A stretch of DNA of 64,000 nt from Urechis unicinctus (lineage: Eukaryota; Annelida; Polychaeta; Xenopneusta; Urechidae). Each line of letters begins with the position of its first letter. Position 1 is the stretch's first letter. A model generated the notes under the pieces. The model was given only the letters and a program-made list of their open reading frames with translations. It was not told the DNA's origin and ran no database searches. Location: the NCBI GenBank assembly GCA_034190875.2, contig CM067349.1, positions 34,579,401 through 34,643,400 of the forward strand. Direction: 5' to 3'. The position numbers and the translations under genes are program-made. Positions 1-14,384 of the stretch are shown here, piece by piece.

Positions 1-490
1 AAGGTCTTCCTATGACCGCCCATGGTGCAGGAGTCATAATGAACTAAACATCTATTAATACAAAAACAACAAGGTGATTTGAGGTATGTTTTGGGATTCG
101 TTGATACATTGTTTGGCTTCATGTAAAAGTCGTTTTGCACTACATTTCGATCGTTATATCTTAGCATACGTAAACTTACTTACTTTAAAGTTTGATACGG
201 TAATTTTACCAGAGAAACATAGACAACTGACAAAAGATGCAGTATTGTGAGTTTTGGCCAGTCAACTAAGAAATTATATCCAGTTTATACGATTCTATCT
301 GACATTATCCAAAGGTATTCAACAATGATTAATGGCATAATGCAAAGATATAACGTATTGCTCTATTGATTGTTGCATTCATATTTCGCTGCCGGTCTGT
401 CAGCCGCTGGTTCGATTGACCATAGTATACGTCAACAAGCGTCGTATAATTGTGTTGCCTGTCAATATGATTTATTGACTGCCGTGGGCG
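1..490 (+). repeat. Old partial copy of the ~10-kb repeat (matches 6190-7100)
   Basis: Read against 6190-7100, this stretch has the same landmarks in the same order: a 'tggtgca...gaatcata' block, 'ggattcgttgatacattgtttggct', a 'gatcgttatat' block, then 'gatgcagtattgtgagttttggcc' and 'acgattctatctgaca'. It lacks several hundred bases found in copy A between the 'cgtacac' block and the 'catagac' block. It has no supported gene. The 111-residue minus frame over its 3' half has no recognisable domain. Homology is clear by eye; the edges are approximate. Confidence 0.75.
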
Positions 491-1857
<1,367 letters not shown>

Positions 1858-1922
1858 AAGAGAGAGCGATACCGAGAGAGAGACAGAGAGAGACAGAGAG
1901 AGAGACACACATAGAGAAATAG

Positions 1923-1954
<32 letters not shown>

Positions 1955-2068
1955 TGGGAAAGAGAGAGCGCGCGAGAGAGAGAGAGAGCGAGAGAGAGAG
2001 AGCGCGCGAGAGAGAGAGAGTGAGTAAGAGAGAGCGAGAGAGCGAGAGCTGAAGAGCGAGAGGGAGAT
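1858..2068. repeat. (GA)n-rich compound microsatellite
   Basis: Imperfect GA repeats are mixed with short GC-GC, CA and TA pieces, including a TA island near 1922-1943. The plus strand is almost all purine. The Leu-Ser-rich minus frames here are translation by-products of the repeat. Long homopurine tracts can adopt triplex (H-DNA) structure in general; that is not shown here. Confidence 0.95.
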
Positions 2069-3472
2069 TGTGACAAATGGCGTGTAATACATATGACCAT
2101 GCGGATACGATGCTGAACACACACGAGCGTTTGAAAAGCGCTGAAGGGTCAGGGATGTGACAGATGGTTGTGTCTACATGTACTGTAGTCACGCGTATTA
2201 AAATAAGGTGAATAACGTACACTATGATTGATAAGTAACTCTAGTTAGTGCAACCCTTCATTCGTAACAATTTTCAACCAACTGCTACGTCTATTCAGTC
2301 ATGGTTCTAAAACATGCTCGGTTAACCAAAACTTCCGAAATATCCGAGCATGGATAAACGGTTATTAGAGTAATTCAATTTCATTAAGAATAGGAAATTA
2401 GAAACATGTCCGATTGTCCCGCTATACAGCTAAATTTATGACCAATTTAGTGTAGTTGGACAAATTACTTGCTTATATAGACGCGAACATTAGCGAACTT
2501 TGTAGGCAGTATCTAACAGGTTTATTATGCTAAACACGAAGTAAAGTGTTTAATTTAGAAAGAGTGTGGATAGAATATCCGCAACTTTTCCAGGACACTT
2601 CCAACGGCGAGCTAAGATAGTACATTCCATACATCGAACATCGGCAAATACCTTTCATACGAATTCAAAAACTTGACCTCATTATCGTCATCCGCCCATC
2701 AATGGGTCTTAAACTAGAGGGCAATGACTAAACTTTCATAGTATGCAAAAGAACAAGATAATCTGAAAATAAAGCGGTAACGTGTGCCAAAACCTATCAG
2801 TAATAATCAGGCATCCTACGCTCTATACCTTGGGCTCCAGAGCTATATTTTGATGTATTCTTCTCAATCTCAGACTTATGTCAACCATTTTTTTAGTGGT
2901 AACAGGTCCTCGGAAAATGATTCAGAAGCTGTAGATCACAAAGTAATCTTTTATCAAAAGGGTTGTTTTTCGAGTTATATTATACATTAATTGACTTCAT
3001 CTTTATCAATGTGTATTTCCAATCGTGGTAAAATATGTACAGAAATAACTATCTGTTACTTGCATGTTACTTTATTGCGCTGAAACAGGAATAATTAAGG
3101 AGTGCACATACGCTCGGCAAATGTATATCCTTGAAGTGACAGAGGATCATTTGGTGGGACTCTAATAATGTAGCCTTTTATAATAATGCCATTTGCTTGC
3201 ATCGCGTTTACATTGTTCTTACACATTGTGCTACTACACGACATAAACGCTGCACATAAGAAGCAGATTATGTTACATTGAGTAAAGTTGACTGGTATGT
3301 TGTTGCCTATCTTGATGACTATTAAGTCATGAGCGATGTTAATTATGCCCAATTACGAAGTCTTATATTTTATGCTTGCTTGTGTTTTGCGCGTACAAAC
3401 CCGACATGCGAAAATTAACGAAACGAAACGTTTGCCACTTTCTTTGGAATACTTCTTCGGTTTTTGAAACTT
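2069..3472. other. Unexplained AT-rich sequence
   Basis: No recognisable gene, RNA or transposon terminus is visible. The short frames at 2784-2990 (plus) and 3095-3352 (minus) carry no motif that I know. I found no clear match to the ~10-kb repeat upstream of about 3473. Confidence 0.5.
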
Positions 3473-4320
3473 TCTGATCAAGTACATATTAGAAAATTAT
3501 CTCTGTAGTTGGACAACATGGCGTATTTTTTTTTCTTATTTGACTGCGTTCATGATCCGACGAGAAAAAATGCATTACCCTTGAAACTAACGCATGACTT
3601 TTGCTCAAATAGCAGTGATTGCTCCGACCACAAATTTATAGTATAGCCACCGATATGTTTGCATGAATTGGTGACATAAATACATGTTTACCAAATATGA
3701 TCAATAAATAGTTTGCTTGCTAAGGGTTACAATAACTTTCAACCGGCATTAGTAATAATGTGTTATAATGTTGCTAGTTGCTCTTGATCACGATATGCGG
3801 ACCATAGCTTTATTCGCTATCATTTAAATGGTATTCAGTGGAGATACCTACAATGTTTTTCGACCTAATTGTTCACAAACACCATGTAATTTGCGGTTAG
3901 GGAATCCAGTTACAATACGAGCAACTGCTTCCTTGAACATCTCCGATATCGACCTTAAACACATCACCTCGTTCTCATCATGCTAACATGTTTTATCTAT
4001 AGAAGCAGTGCTTAGTGGTATATATGTGCCACAATTACCAATATATTCTTTCTCGTGTAAATCCAATTGTACGTAAATGACATGCGCATAAATACCTACA
4101 ATTGTTAGAATGCTCTGCATATGTTGGTTACACATCTTCGCTCGCTCGATGTTTTGCCCATTTGCAAATGTTGGTCTTTACGGAATATGCTTTACAACAA
4201 AAACAACAACATGTTGAGCAAATGAAATCTAAGCAATATAATACACTGGACGTCAAAAATACCACAGTGAACGACAATGCAGCAATCCGACATTAAACAT
4301 TGAATAATTAGCAAGTAAAC
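3473..4320 (+). repeat. Copy A, segment P of the ~10-kb repeat
   Basis: It aligns by eye with 44110-44960 (copy B) and 58697-59520 (copy C). Shared landmarks are a 'gatcaagta' start, a 'catgatccgac' block, a 'gtgattg...ccac' block, 'cgctatcat', 'ttgttcacaaacaccatgta', and the stretch from 'accaatatattctttctcg' to 'cacatcttcgc'. Upstream of 3473 the similarity stops, so this is an edge of copy A. The minus strand keeps a roughly 50-codon open stretch in all three copies, but the substitutions do not look concentrated in third positions, so I do not call a gene. Confidence 0.85.
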
Positions 4321-6086
4321 ATTGTATATCCAATGCTATGATAATATTTGAACATTGGCTGTTATTATTTGAAATGGCCATATTATTTAAGCGGTCATGC
4401 AGTCGCAGTGAGTGACCTTATCTATTTATGCGTTGTCTTATTTCGACATCTCATATTGTTATGAATGTGTGTTGGCAGCAACACGGCCGCATGTATATCA
4501 TTGAAACATATACCATGCACTTAACAGTACCATAATAAATTTTGTGTCTAAATCAAGGTACAGCTTCTAAGTTCACACTTTGACAAACGATCATGCTTAG
4601 GCTGGATGACAGCTCACGAGGTATGCCATTCAATTACATAGATACGCAGTGGATCTTTTAGCCATGATATGCAGCGCTAAAAAGAACAGAATATTCTCGG
4701 GGGAATCTGTACCCAAGCCTAATTAATCCAGCCATTTATATTGTTATTGTGTTCAGATTGAAATTCCTTTTAGACATAGTGGTTGCACATAGGCTTAAAC
4801 TATGATATTCTTCGATCTATTCAAAAATAAACGCATTCGTTATTTGCAGCACACTGCGATTTATAGATTAACATCAAGTTCAAGTAACAAGGGCCAAGCG
4901 TCTTGCGTTCGACTACCTGATCCTTATATAACAAAGATAATGATGATGACTGGTTAATTGAACGTTGCAACATTACAGACTGCTAACAATACCAGGTTAG
5001 CCATGCGTGGCCAAAGTATCCGTTAGGGTGACAAATTAAGATGCATGTCGTTTCATCTTATGAGGGCGATACTGTCTGGATCCATTGAAACACTTTGAAA
5101 CCTATATCAAACATGATAAACCTTACGTATCGACAAGCTAGATGCTTGAAAACTTTGAATGTCCAGGCAGTTAAACAAGTGTTTTTTTTTCAGGCTATGA
5201 TCTGAACAGCGGCAAAGGTGATGATTGTGGTTAAATTATTATCTGTTCGTGGTACATGGATGCGTATAAAGTGTTCTCTAGGGAATAATTTCAAGGCCGG
5301 CATAGCTAATAATCCGTATCCTTACTGCATTAACCAACATTTTGACATTTGGCTACTTCATCAACTGATCAACTCGGCGAAATAACTCCACTAATGGCTG
5401 TTTTGCCGATTCACATTTTTCCCGAGGTGTTATAGATAATATGATGCAAGGGTATCTCGTGTATTTTTAACCTAGGTTTGGACTATTATCTTTATCTATA
5501 TTTAGCGTGGCGTCTGGATTTATAACAGTTAAACCTGATCAAGATATATGAAATACTTCTACAATGTGACAGCTCCGACGATTTCTGGAACATTTCGGTT
5601 GCGAGAGTTTGATAAATATTCGGCAGATTAAAATATTAATGTATTATACCTCAAGCAGATCCCTTTGCTGCGTACCTCAAACAAGAGTGCTCAGTTCATT
5701 TGGAATGCTCTACCTATTGCGTCTTGTAGTGACTCACCAAGATGATATGTCCATTTATGTTGTTTCTTGATTTTTGCAACCATATTTGGTGCCTAATTGA
5801 TATGACGGATTATGTGACAGTTCATATCCATTTGTAGGTTCGGTTGCAAAAGCAACGTATCTCAAACGATTTGTTCTTGGAAGCCACAAGTATCTTTTCT
5901 TCACAAAATGCCGCATCGTTGTCCTTGCCACGGAACTCTCGGGAGTGTCCGTTAGAACAGTAGATAATATTGTCATGGGATTTGTGCAGAATGTGAAATA
6001 TTTTATTTCATAAATGTCGTACGTATAATTTTATAAAACAACGAATGTATTTTCGTTTTGAAAAATTTCTGATAAAAGTCGTACGC

Positions 6087-6340
6087 CAAGGAATCATTAT
6101 ATACAAAACACCTATTAATTATGGTATACTGAAGCAAAAAGGCCAGTTATGGGATTCGTCCGTACATTAGATAGAAATTCCGATATAGTTCGACGAATGC
6201 TCGTACATGGTGCACGAATCATAATGTACAAAACACCTATTAATTACAGTTTACTGAAACAATATGGCAAATTGAGCCATGTTTTGGATTCGTCGGTACA
6301 TTGTTTGGCTACAAGGGAAAAGTCGGTTTGAAATTACATT
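6087..6340 (+). repeat. Two tandem ~122-bp units inside segment Q
   Basis: The block 'acaaaacacctattaatta' occurs at about 6104 and again at about 6226. Each is followed by a tract ending in a 'gattcgtc.gtaca' block. Copy C shows the same two-unit arrangement at about 51068 and 51193, so the duplication predates the copying of the large unit. Confidence 0.85.
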
Positions 6341-9300
6341 TAGATCGTTGCATATTCCGAACCAGAATACGTACACTGCCTCTCTAGAACATTTTTTTGG
6401 GGAAGATTTATTGATGCTTCGGCGACACACAGTCTGGTTATTTGCAAATCGATTATTGGCGATGATTAAAGAATGTTCAATAGGATTACTGTTTCCATAA
6501 TTTGAGGATCAACGCTAAATGGCTTACGGTTATAAGACTTTCACTCGAACCGATCATGGTACTAAAGAATGTGTCTTTGCTTAAGATGCGAGATATAATT
6601 TGATTAACGATATATATGACCTCACTGGCTTTATCTCTTTGAGTGATCGCCTGTAAAATAACTGCTCTGCGTTTCCCCTGCAACTTCAATGCTATCCCTA
6701 ACCAATCTTTTAAAAAAAGCCGCCATTACAATCAAACATGAAGGGGAAGGTTATGTATACTTACTTAAAAGTTTGCTAAGGCCATTGTACTAGGTAAACA
6801 TAGACTGTTGTGCTTGTTATTATCTCTACTGACAAAGATGCACTATTGTGAGTTTTGTCAACGAAGCAGTTATTCCAGATTGTACGATTCTATCTGACAC
6901 CATCCAAGGGCATTCAACGATGGTTAATGACATTGTGTAACTATATTATGCGCGCCATTGATTGTTGCTTGCGTATCTCACTGCCAGACAAAGCCGCGCG
7001 GTCGATATAAATTAGTTACCTAGCATGCTAACGATTTTCAAGAGACATTTATGGCAGTTTGAAAATACCAACAATATGATTGACTGCACTTTGTAAATAA
7101 TGTCGGCCGTCAGCACATGTGCGTATGTGTTGAAGGTTTATAACCATTTCACATCGAATCACATTACTATACTGCGGCGTGTAGGCATAGTCATTTTTTG
7201 ATGATGCATTTCTATTGTGACGCCTATGTTGTAGTTGCATGGCACGTTAAGGAACATCGGATTAAGAGCATTGTGCCTCTGATTTTACTATAAAATTGCA
7301 ATCATCGAGGCATACATTTATGAAGAGGCCGCTTTTAAGACCGTCGATCACAATTGGAACAATTCTTAAAACTCCGAAACGATGTCAAAATTGATTTATG
7401 GTTTTGTCGGCAACTGTATAAGCAGTGTAAAGCATCAGAGGCACGCTATCGGCATAGCGCTATTTGTAGCTTTGATTGGGAAATTGTGTGTATGCCCGCG
7501 TAATGCAAATGCAATAACTCATTTTGCTAATTGCCAGATCTAATAAATAACATTAGCCTTGTATAGGAAATGTATGCAGTCATAGGCCCTTGATTAACTT
7601 TAGCCTTGAGATTCCGCGTTTTCCATGTATCTATAGCCGCCTGTAGATGGGATCGTCCGTTTAAATAGCCAAATGTATATCTACCGCAACCAAGAATATA
7701 TTTATCGTGGGAATGGCAACAACGCGACGCAATGGTTGCTATATTAGAGCGAGTGATAGCTTGGTTTAGCATCTTGAGCCTATCTACAATTCTCTAATAG
7801 CCGGGAACATGTACCACTGATAGCACATAACCTCACAGAGGCGTGGACCATATCGCAAGCAGCTTGTAGGCCTCCTATTAAGTATTTCATCATGGGAATC
7901 CACTAGATGCAATATGTACTTATGTTTGCTAGTGCGTTACAAATAGCTGAGTCATTTCTGCAATATTGCTCGGCTCTTTTCCGCTTCAGCTTAATGAACT
8001 GACACATTCAATCATCAAAAACTAACCTATCATTCCAGCATAAAGTTTCATATCGATACCTATCATCCACCTCTAACTAAGTCTATATGCCCTTGCGCCG
8101 TTGTTATTTGGATTTTAATTTAGTTTGAATTAGTCCTGTGAGGCCATATGTTGATGTGTAAACCGCAATCACAGCACGTTGCCTAACAGCTGTAACTCGC
8201 TTGCTGCTAATGAATTCTTCTGTCAAAAATATTTCCCTTGAAAATATGTGCAGACGTTATCTTCTTCTGCTGCTGCTCTTTGATCGGTATCTTAGAGATG
8301 TTTGCATGAAGAAGATGACGTCGCCAATGCCCTCAAACTCTGCGACTAACATAATATACTTCATTTATGACAAAGCCATCGATCGACGCTCGCAAAGCAA
8401 TACTTTAACTATTTATTGACATACAAATCTAAATCGGCCGCAATTCCAATATAGCGACATTGGCGTCAAACGATGCGGATTTTCTCGTTCTGAAACACAG
8501 TCTGGAATTGTTGAGTCATTGACGTTTTTCGGCATGGAAAAGATTAATGCCAAAAAGTGAGAATCAGATATTTGAATGTAGCATTTGCGCATTTGAGATA
8601 ATTCATTCAGTCTTGTAGATGAATCAGAATGCAGAAAATCATGAAAAACTTCAAGCGAAAAATTATGTCAGGCATAAAAGAGACGCATATTTTACCAGGG
8701 TAAATAAACGATTTTGTGTCCTATCCTTCGGTTTCTTGGTATCAACCTCCTGCCGTCATGAATTCTCCTAATATGATAGCATGAGTGACGGAATCATCAT
8801 GAATTATGCTTGCTTAACCTTCTACTACGGAAACAACACCCGCAATTCATCGTAGTTGCCCGGTTTCTTGTATCAAGTTTCATTCATAACTGATCCCCTG
8901 CTAAACATTGCACACATAAATGGACGGAGCAGAAGTTATCTTTTGTCACAATCAATGTGTAAAATATCGTCTTTGCAGAGTCGTGCCATTCCATTCAGTT
9001 GTATTGCACGCTCACTTCAAGTCCGTTCATATTGCATTTGACCGGTCTGATATTGATGCGGCATCGACACAATTAGCAACTAAATGGGGGCTTTATGGTA
9101 TTCAGTCATCTCTGTTTGTAAACAAGGATTGAACGAGTGTTATGAATGAGTTAAGCTATTCGTTAACATACAAAACTATCGTGGTCGCATTTTTAATAAA
9201 GACAAATTGTCGTCAAACCATGTGAATATTTCTCGGCGTGAAACATAGAGATATTTTTGCGACTGACGTTTCTGAACAAATACGAAAGTGTAACGCCCGC

Positions 9301-9511
9301 TATCCGTCGTAATTATCCAGTTTACAGTAGCCTGTTTCATTCATAGCTGACGTCTTAGTAAACATTGCGCACATAAATGACGTGTCATCCTTTGCGACAA
9401 AAAATGTATAAAATATGCTGTTAGTAGAGTCGAGCCATTCTTTTGGGCTAACCTATTTCCGATTGCATAACATTCACGAAAGCGGTTTCTGCAAGTTGAT
9501 TGAAGGGTTAG

Positions 9512-9960
9512 ACTGCCGTGCGCACGAACCATGATTCAACAGTACACTAGTTGCAGTAGCCATATGGGGCATCTGACTGGCAATAGGGGTCATTGTTTGA
9601 ATTATTTGGGAATACAGTATGTGTATGAACCATTAGATGTATAAAGTAAAGGGTAAATGGCTAGTACATTGTACATTGGTTGACGGTTTGATATGCCGAG
9701 TGCGCGAATCATTCGGCATACGTGCGGCAGTATGGGGCTTCTTACGGATAATAGTGGACATTTTGTGAGTTATGTGGGAATGCAGTTTGTCCATGAAGAA
9801 GTCCGGACCATTACGCGTATATATTTATTGATATTTGGCGTGTACATTAATGGACGGAATGTTTTGCTGAGTGCGAGATTCATGCTAGAGGGGCAATGTA
9901 GTTGCCGTAGTCACATGGTGCATTGTGCGGGCAATAGAACATCGGATGTGAGTGATCTTA
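9512..9960 (+). repeat. Three degenerate ~155-180-bp tandem units inside segment Q
   Basis: A 'gag/ccgtgcgcgaa(c/t)cat' block, followed by a 'gtagccatatgg.gcat' block and a 'ggcaata' block, recurs starting near 9512, 9693 and 9868. The same three-fold arrangement is present in copy B (about 39130-39570) and copy C (about 54440-54890). An open frame of 96 to 170 codons runs through units 2 and 3 in copies A and C and is frameshifted in copy B. The amino-acid changes between copies are as dense as expected for neutral DNA, so I treat it as repeat rather than gene. Confidence 0.7.
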
Positions 9961-10529
9961 TAACGCCGCTACTAAATTGCTAAACTTTTAGCCAAGTCTA
10001 CTCCAAGCGGTTTGCGCCGTCAAGAAGTAATCCAACATAAGCAGATGTTGCCTTATATGTGAGACAGTCCTCTGAAATTACGAATAAAACATTCGCAAAC
10101 TTTAATTAAACTAGAATAGTCAGCCATTTGAAAAATCCCGCGAACTGTTTCCCAACATATTAATCTCAAGTCACCCGGGTTTTTCCACGCGCAGCTGGGG
10201 TGGCTTCTCGTCGACTGGCTAATTGAAACCTGCTACTTTACGGGCTATACGCAAGCCCTATAATAGCCTTGTGTCCAATAAAGGCAGCAATGAAAAAACT
10301 GCCTAAATTATGGCGACTATCAATCGGAAAACAACATTCTTGTACTCTTGACTAAGTAGTGCTAATGTGCTTAACTAATGTGATGAGCGAGCATGATTAG
10401 CAGCTACCGAAATGGGCGTACGAGTTACAGTAACAAAGCGACTCTCACTCGTGGTCGGACCTTCGCTAGTTTGAGGCCAGTGGATGTATATACCGGCCAT
10501 ATATGACTATAACCACAACAGCACACCAG

Positions 10530-11010
10530 ATATATAGGGTTGTGCGGCCTGTGGTATATGACACGCTATTTTGTTCAACCGGCGCTGGTTAGCATTGCAA
10601 CAGCCACAGTCACACCAAAGATAAATATGGGCCGGCACGCAGAACACACGGCATCAAAGTCCGTCTTAAAGGGCTCTCAGATTAAATCTATACTGAAGTT
10701 GATAGAGGGCTCAATTACTGCCAGATGCATATAACTGCCAGATGCATGCAACTCCCTGTTGTTGTTTATAACTGGACATGTGGGAGTATGACATCGCCAG
10801 TTTAGTTTTGCAACACTTTCGATGGGGTTGCGGCCGCCGGTTAGCATTGTTATCGACGCCAGATATCCAGGCTAAGGCTATGTCAAGGAAAACCCCTGTC
10901 GGAAAAGCCGCTACGAAACGCACGGCATCAAACGCCGTCAAAAGGGCAATGTCTCAGATTAAAGGTATAGGCTTTTTGAAAGGCGATAGCGATAGAGGCG
11001 TGTATTATTG
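10530..11010 (+). repeat. Tandem ~265-bp duplication inside copy A
   Basis: The block 'ggttagcattg' with its downstream 'cacggcatcaaa', 'ctcagatt' and 'gatagagg' landmarks occurs twice, starting near 10570 and 10830. Copy C has a single version (55480-55640). Copy B has lost most of it. The stretch is noticeably more GC-rich than its surroundings, and in copy C it lies in a 114-codon open frame. Confidence 0.65.
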
Positions 11011-11532
11011 CTCTGTAAGTTACTAGTTATAGAAAGCATTTTCAACAGTCAGCGCTCTACAATTACTTAAATTGAGGGGCATTATTTGATCGTGAAGGTT
11101 CAGGGTTGGCGGCATTGGACTTAGTATGCTTCATGTATGGTCTGACTGTGTGTTTATATCCACATCACAATGTAATTCACTATTGCGTTTAGTTTCTTCC
11201 TACATAAAACTCCAACAAGGGATGGAAACAAGTTATTTTTGGTTCGTAATTACATGATGAATACAAGCTACGAGTTAGTGCAGCAAAATACGGATCATGG
11301 TACCACTATAAATGGGTCTATATTGCGCTCGCGATCTCATGTACACTCGATTACTATTTTGATGGTGTGTTCACTATTTTGGTTGGTCACCGAAGAGGGG
11401 GTACGCAATTATATACGGTGAAAAAATGCATGTCTTCACAATATTGAAAAGTGTGTAGTTGTGCAGTTTTATTTAAAGTGCAATAATCATAAGTCACAGC
11501 TAGCAGCGAGAAATGTATAGCTCACTCAACAA

Positions 11533-11731
11533 CACTTTTGATGCAATACTCAAGTAATAAGATTTCTTCCCTGTCCGTTTTACCCAGCACAGTACACGAC
11601 GAGTGTCTAAAAATCACTCCGATGACTGTGATGGCAACATATTGTTCTTTATTACTAAAATAAGTCGATATATCCCATATCGTCGTCAGCCTTCTTGTGC
11701 CCGATAGAATGTGGTAATTCTAGGACGTTAA
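11533..11731. repeat. Unusually conserved ~200-bp core of the repeat (copy A)
   Basis: Compared by eye with 42597-42791 and 56521-56717, this stretch is nearly identical in all three copies: only a handful of differences over about 150 bp, while the flanks differ much more. It contains a small inverted repeat around 'atatatcccatat'; in copy B this extends to a perfect 8-bp stem with a 5-base loop at 42728-42748. No long open frame covers it. It could be a functional element (promoter, RNA or replication element) or a patch of gene conversion. Confidence 0.6.
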
Positions 11732-12544
11732 CTAGTAGCTTGTCATCCGAAATTATTATAGGCATTGCTCAAGTATCATGCAAGATAATGCTGAATTAAA
11801 GTTCCCTATCGACTGCCTGTTGTTGCAATCAGTATAACAAAAATGATTTGGCACTAACTGTCCGTAGTATAGGCCAAACAAAAATCATTAGCATTCACAA
11901 GTCAACATTACAGTTCCTTAACCTTATAATCTTTCAAATGAATCACCAAACACCGATAAATCCTTGCGCTAGTGTTCATTAATGGGACTGTATTGAATTG
12001 CAGGTCTATACCATGTAGTGTCCATTACCAAGGTAATAACCAAAATATAGTTATCATTTTGTTGCCCGAACATTTGGCTAGACATGCAATCCTGTAGCAG
12101 AACCAATTGATATACGAAATGGCTCAGTTTAAATATGTTTGATCTTGTTTCGTACTAGCCATTTCCATCCATTATTTCATCGGACTGTTTAATTGCGAAT
12201 ATGTGAATCAAGTCATATTTCATTTTACAGATGCCGAAGACAACAAACACATTCATGCGTCATGTATATGAAGACTTATGGGCACAGTAATCACCGTAAA
12301 TATATGGTATTCATACTGCAGTCCACAGACGTTACCAGGTGATTTATTAATCAGATAGCGCAATTACCATATGATTGATGGACATATTTTTTAGAACTTC
12401 GACAGCATAAAAATTCGAACGCAGGGCAATTATAATACAATTTGGAGGGAATATCGTACAACTTAGAGGATAGAAAATGAAATTAAATGTTAATTGCTAT
12501 ATCATGTTTGCTTCGTCACGGAGTAAACCAACTGGAGTAGAAGA

Positions 12545-12930
12545 TGACTTATATGTGAGGCAGTTGAATGAGGCAACGCCTACAACATTCATAAACTTAT
12601 CATAATTGCAGCGGTCAGCCATTTATTATCGCGCGAACTGTTTCTGTGTATTGTCAAATAAACACAAATCACATGAGGTTGTCCACGCACGGTAGACGTA
12701 CTAAAGCATAAGTGATGAAGATAGATTGCTAATTTAAAACCTCTATTGTACGGGCTTTTGGCAAGACCTAACAACCAGAGTTAGCATAAGGTCCCGATGG
12801 GTCTGTGATGGAAAAACAGGACTGAACTGCAGCGACAACATATCGGAACGCATTATATTTATTTTGCAATTAAGTTAGCCCAATGGGCTCAACTGTTGAA
12901 ACAATTAACATACCACAAAGTGACACATAC
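12545..12930 (+). repeat. Older diverged copy of 10040-10380
   Basis: Landmarks 'cttatatgtgag.cag', 'gtcagccattt', 'cgcgaactgttt', 'tccacgcgc/ac' and 'tacgggc' occur in the same order as at 10040-10380 but with many changes and small indels. It follows the younger copy A directly, suggesting an older array layer underneath. Confidence 0.65.
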
Positions 12931-14380
12931 TTATTTTTGATTTGATCGTTGCAAGTTCATAGCCAGTCCATGAGTTTATCTGCATCATTGACCTGCTAAT
13001 CTTTGCCTCTCAACGGTCATTGCTGAATAGTAATCTGTTTAACTTACTTGCGAAATAAAGGCTGACAAACATTTGTTCCCACTTAGAATGAACAATTTAT
13101 GTGAAATTAAGATGAATAAGCAACCCTAATGAGTGGTTACTTCCAGCTCCTCGCATGTTTCAACGTCTCTGTGTGGACAGAAGGGACACACATATAAATA
13201 ATATTTGGGGGGGGGGCAGTGTCGCTTTATGCCACTTTGAACCTGCTGCTACATATATTATGTGATTCTGTCGTATGTATTTTTGTTCAGTTGTATTCCT
13301 TATAAAGTCCGAATGCAGTTATTTAAGCCATTTAACATGAGAGAGAACGGTGTCATACGACTTAGTGACAAATCTACTGAAGCAAGCTTGTTTCACATCT
13401 GTATTAATAATGTTGGAATCATGTTAATGGAATAAAGGCAGCGTCGTGAGCGTATCGATTGAGGATCGAGGTTAAACAGATAAAGTTGTGGGATCACTCA
13501 ATGTTTCAGTAATTAATGCAAATGGACGCTTGGTTCATGCATTATCTATGTAGTCATGTAACGAGAGTCTAGGCTGCAGTTAACAAAATACGCATATACC
13601 TTGGATTAAGAGGATTGTGACACATCGGACATGAATGGCGGCCATCAAAGGTGAATCGCTCTCAGTTCGGTATGCAAGTAAATATACCCATTGTAAACTG
13701 CCAATTATGCAAACTTTTGATGCGTTAAGCATTCTTGTTTTCCACCTCTGTATGATCCGATAGTCAATGGCTTTCAATATTGATCTTAGCTCCACTGTGT
13801 GTAAACCCCATGTTCGGCTTGTCAATCATCCTTATGTGAAATCAAAGGTGCGTTAAGCATCAACAATATGGCATCTCTGGATATATAAAGTAGTCTATGG
13901 TGTGTAATCATAGCAAGTACGCTCCCCCACATGATGATGATTAACTTCCAACAAGCATCATTTCGCGAAGGCGGGTAAAACGATTAGGAACCTCCCCAAA
14001 CAAGGTCTTTGTTACATATGTAATGTGTATGAGATCAATAAAGGCCATTGACGGCTTGTAGGAATGCAATAGTCGTCTCAATGGAATTTCAGCTACGACT
14101 TTGGACGCATTAAAGGCGGTACCAGGTCCGTAGGAATCAAATGTTCTCATTATTGGGGCATCAGGGGCTGGAGGGTGAGGAACAGCTATATATATATCTA
14201 CCTATTTAGGGTTCGATTCGTACCTATTACGGACACTATCCGAAACGGAAGATCACATATGTTTAACGGGTTTTTTTATTTACTTTGCGCCAAATGCAGA
14301 CATTTTTCTGTATATCTCTGGTTATTCTCTGAGGCTGCTGCTATGACATTCGTGAAACGGTATTGAATGAGTTCAGGGCA
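12931..14380. other. Unexplained AT-rich sequence
   Basis: It contains a short G10 run at 13207-13216 and no recognisable gene. The open frames at 13580-13825, 13941-14150 and 14175-14366 have no known motif. A tRNA-B-box-like 'ggttcgattcg' at about 14210 lacks an A box at the right distance. Confidence 0.4.
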
Positions 14381-14384
14381 CAGC

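Larger units (their letters stand above)
4366..12470 (+). repeat. Copy A, segment Q of the ~10-kb repeat
   Basis: It is colinear with copy C (49846-57730) and, from about 8830, with copy B (38358-43265). Copy A carries about 400 bp at 4645-5050 that copy C lacks; the old copy at 20785 shares this piece, so copy C lost it. Copies A and C are unrelated or badly scrambled between roughly 7260 and 7625 (C: 52110-52480). Identity is high but uneven, from near-identical at 11533-11731 to clearly diverged elsewhere. Many short open frames occur and none has a recognisable domain. Confidence 0.88.

Noticed and set aside
14205..14222. RNA polymerase III B-box-like 'ggttcgattcg'
   Set aside because: No A box or acceptor-stem pairing at a suitable distance.
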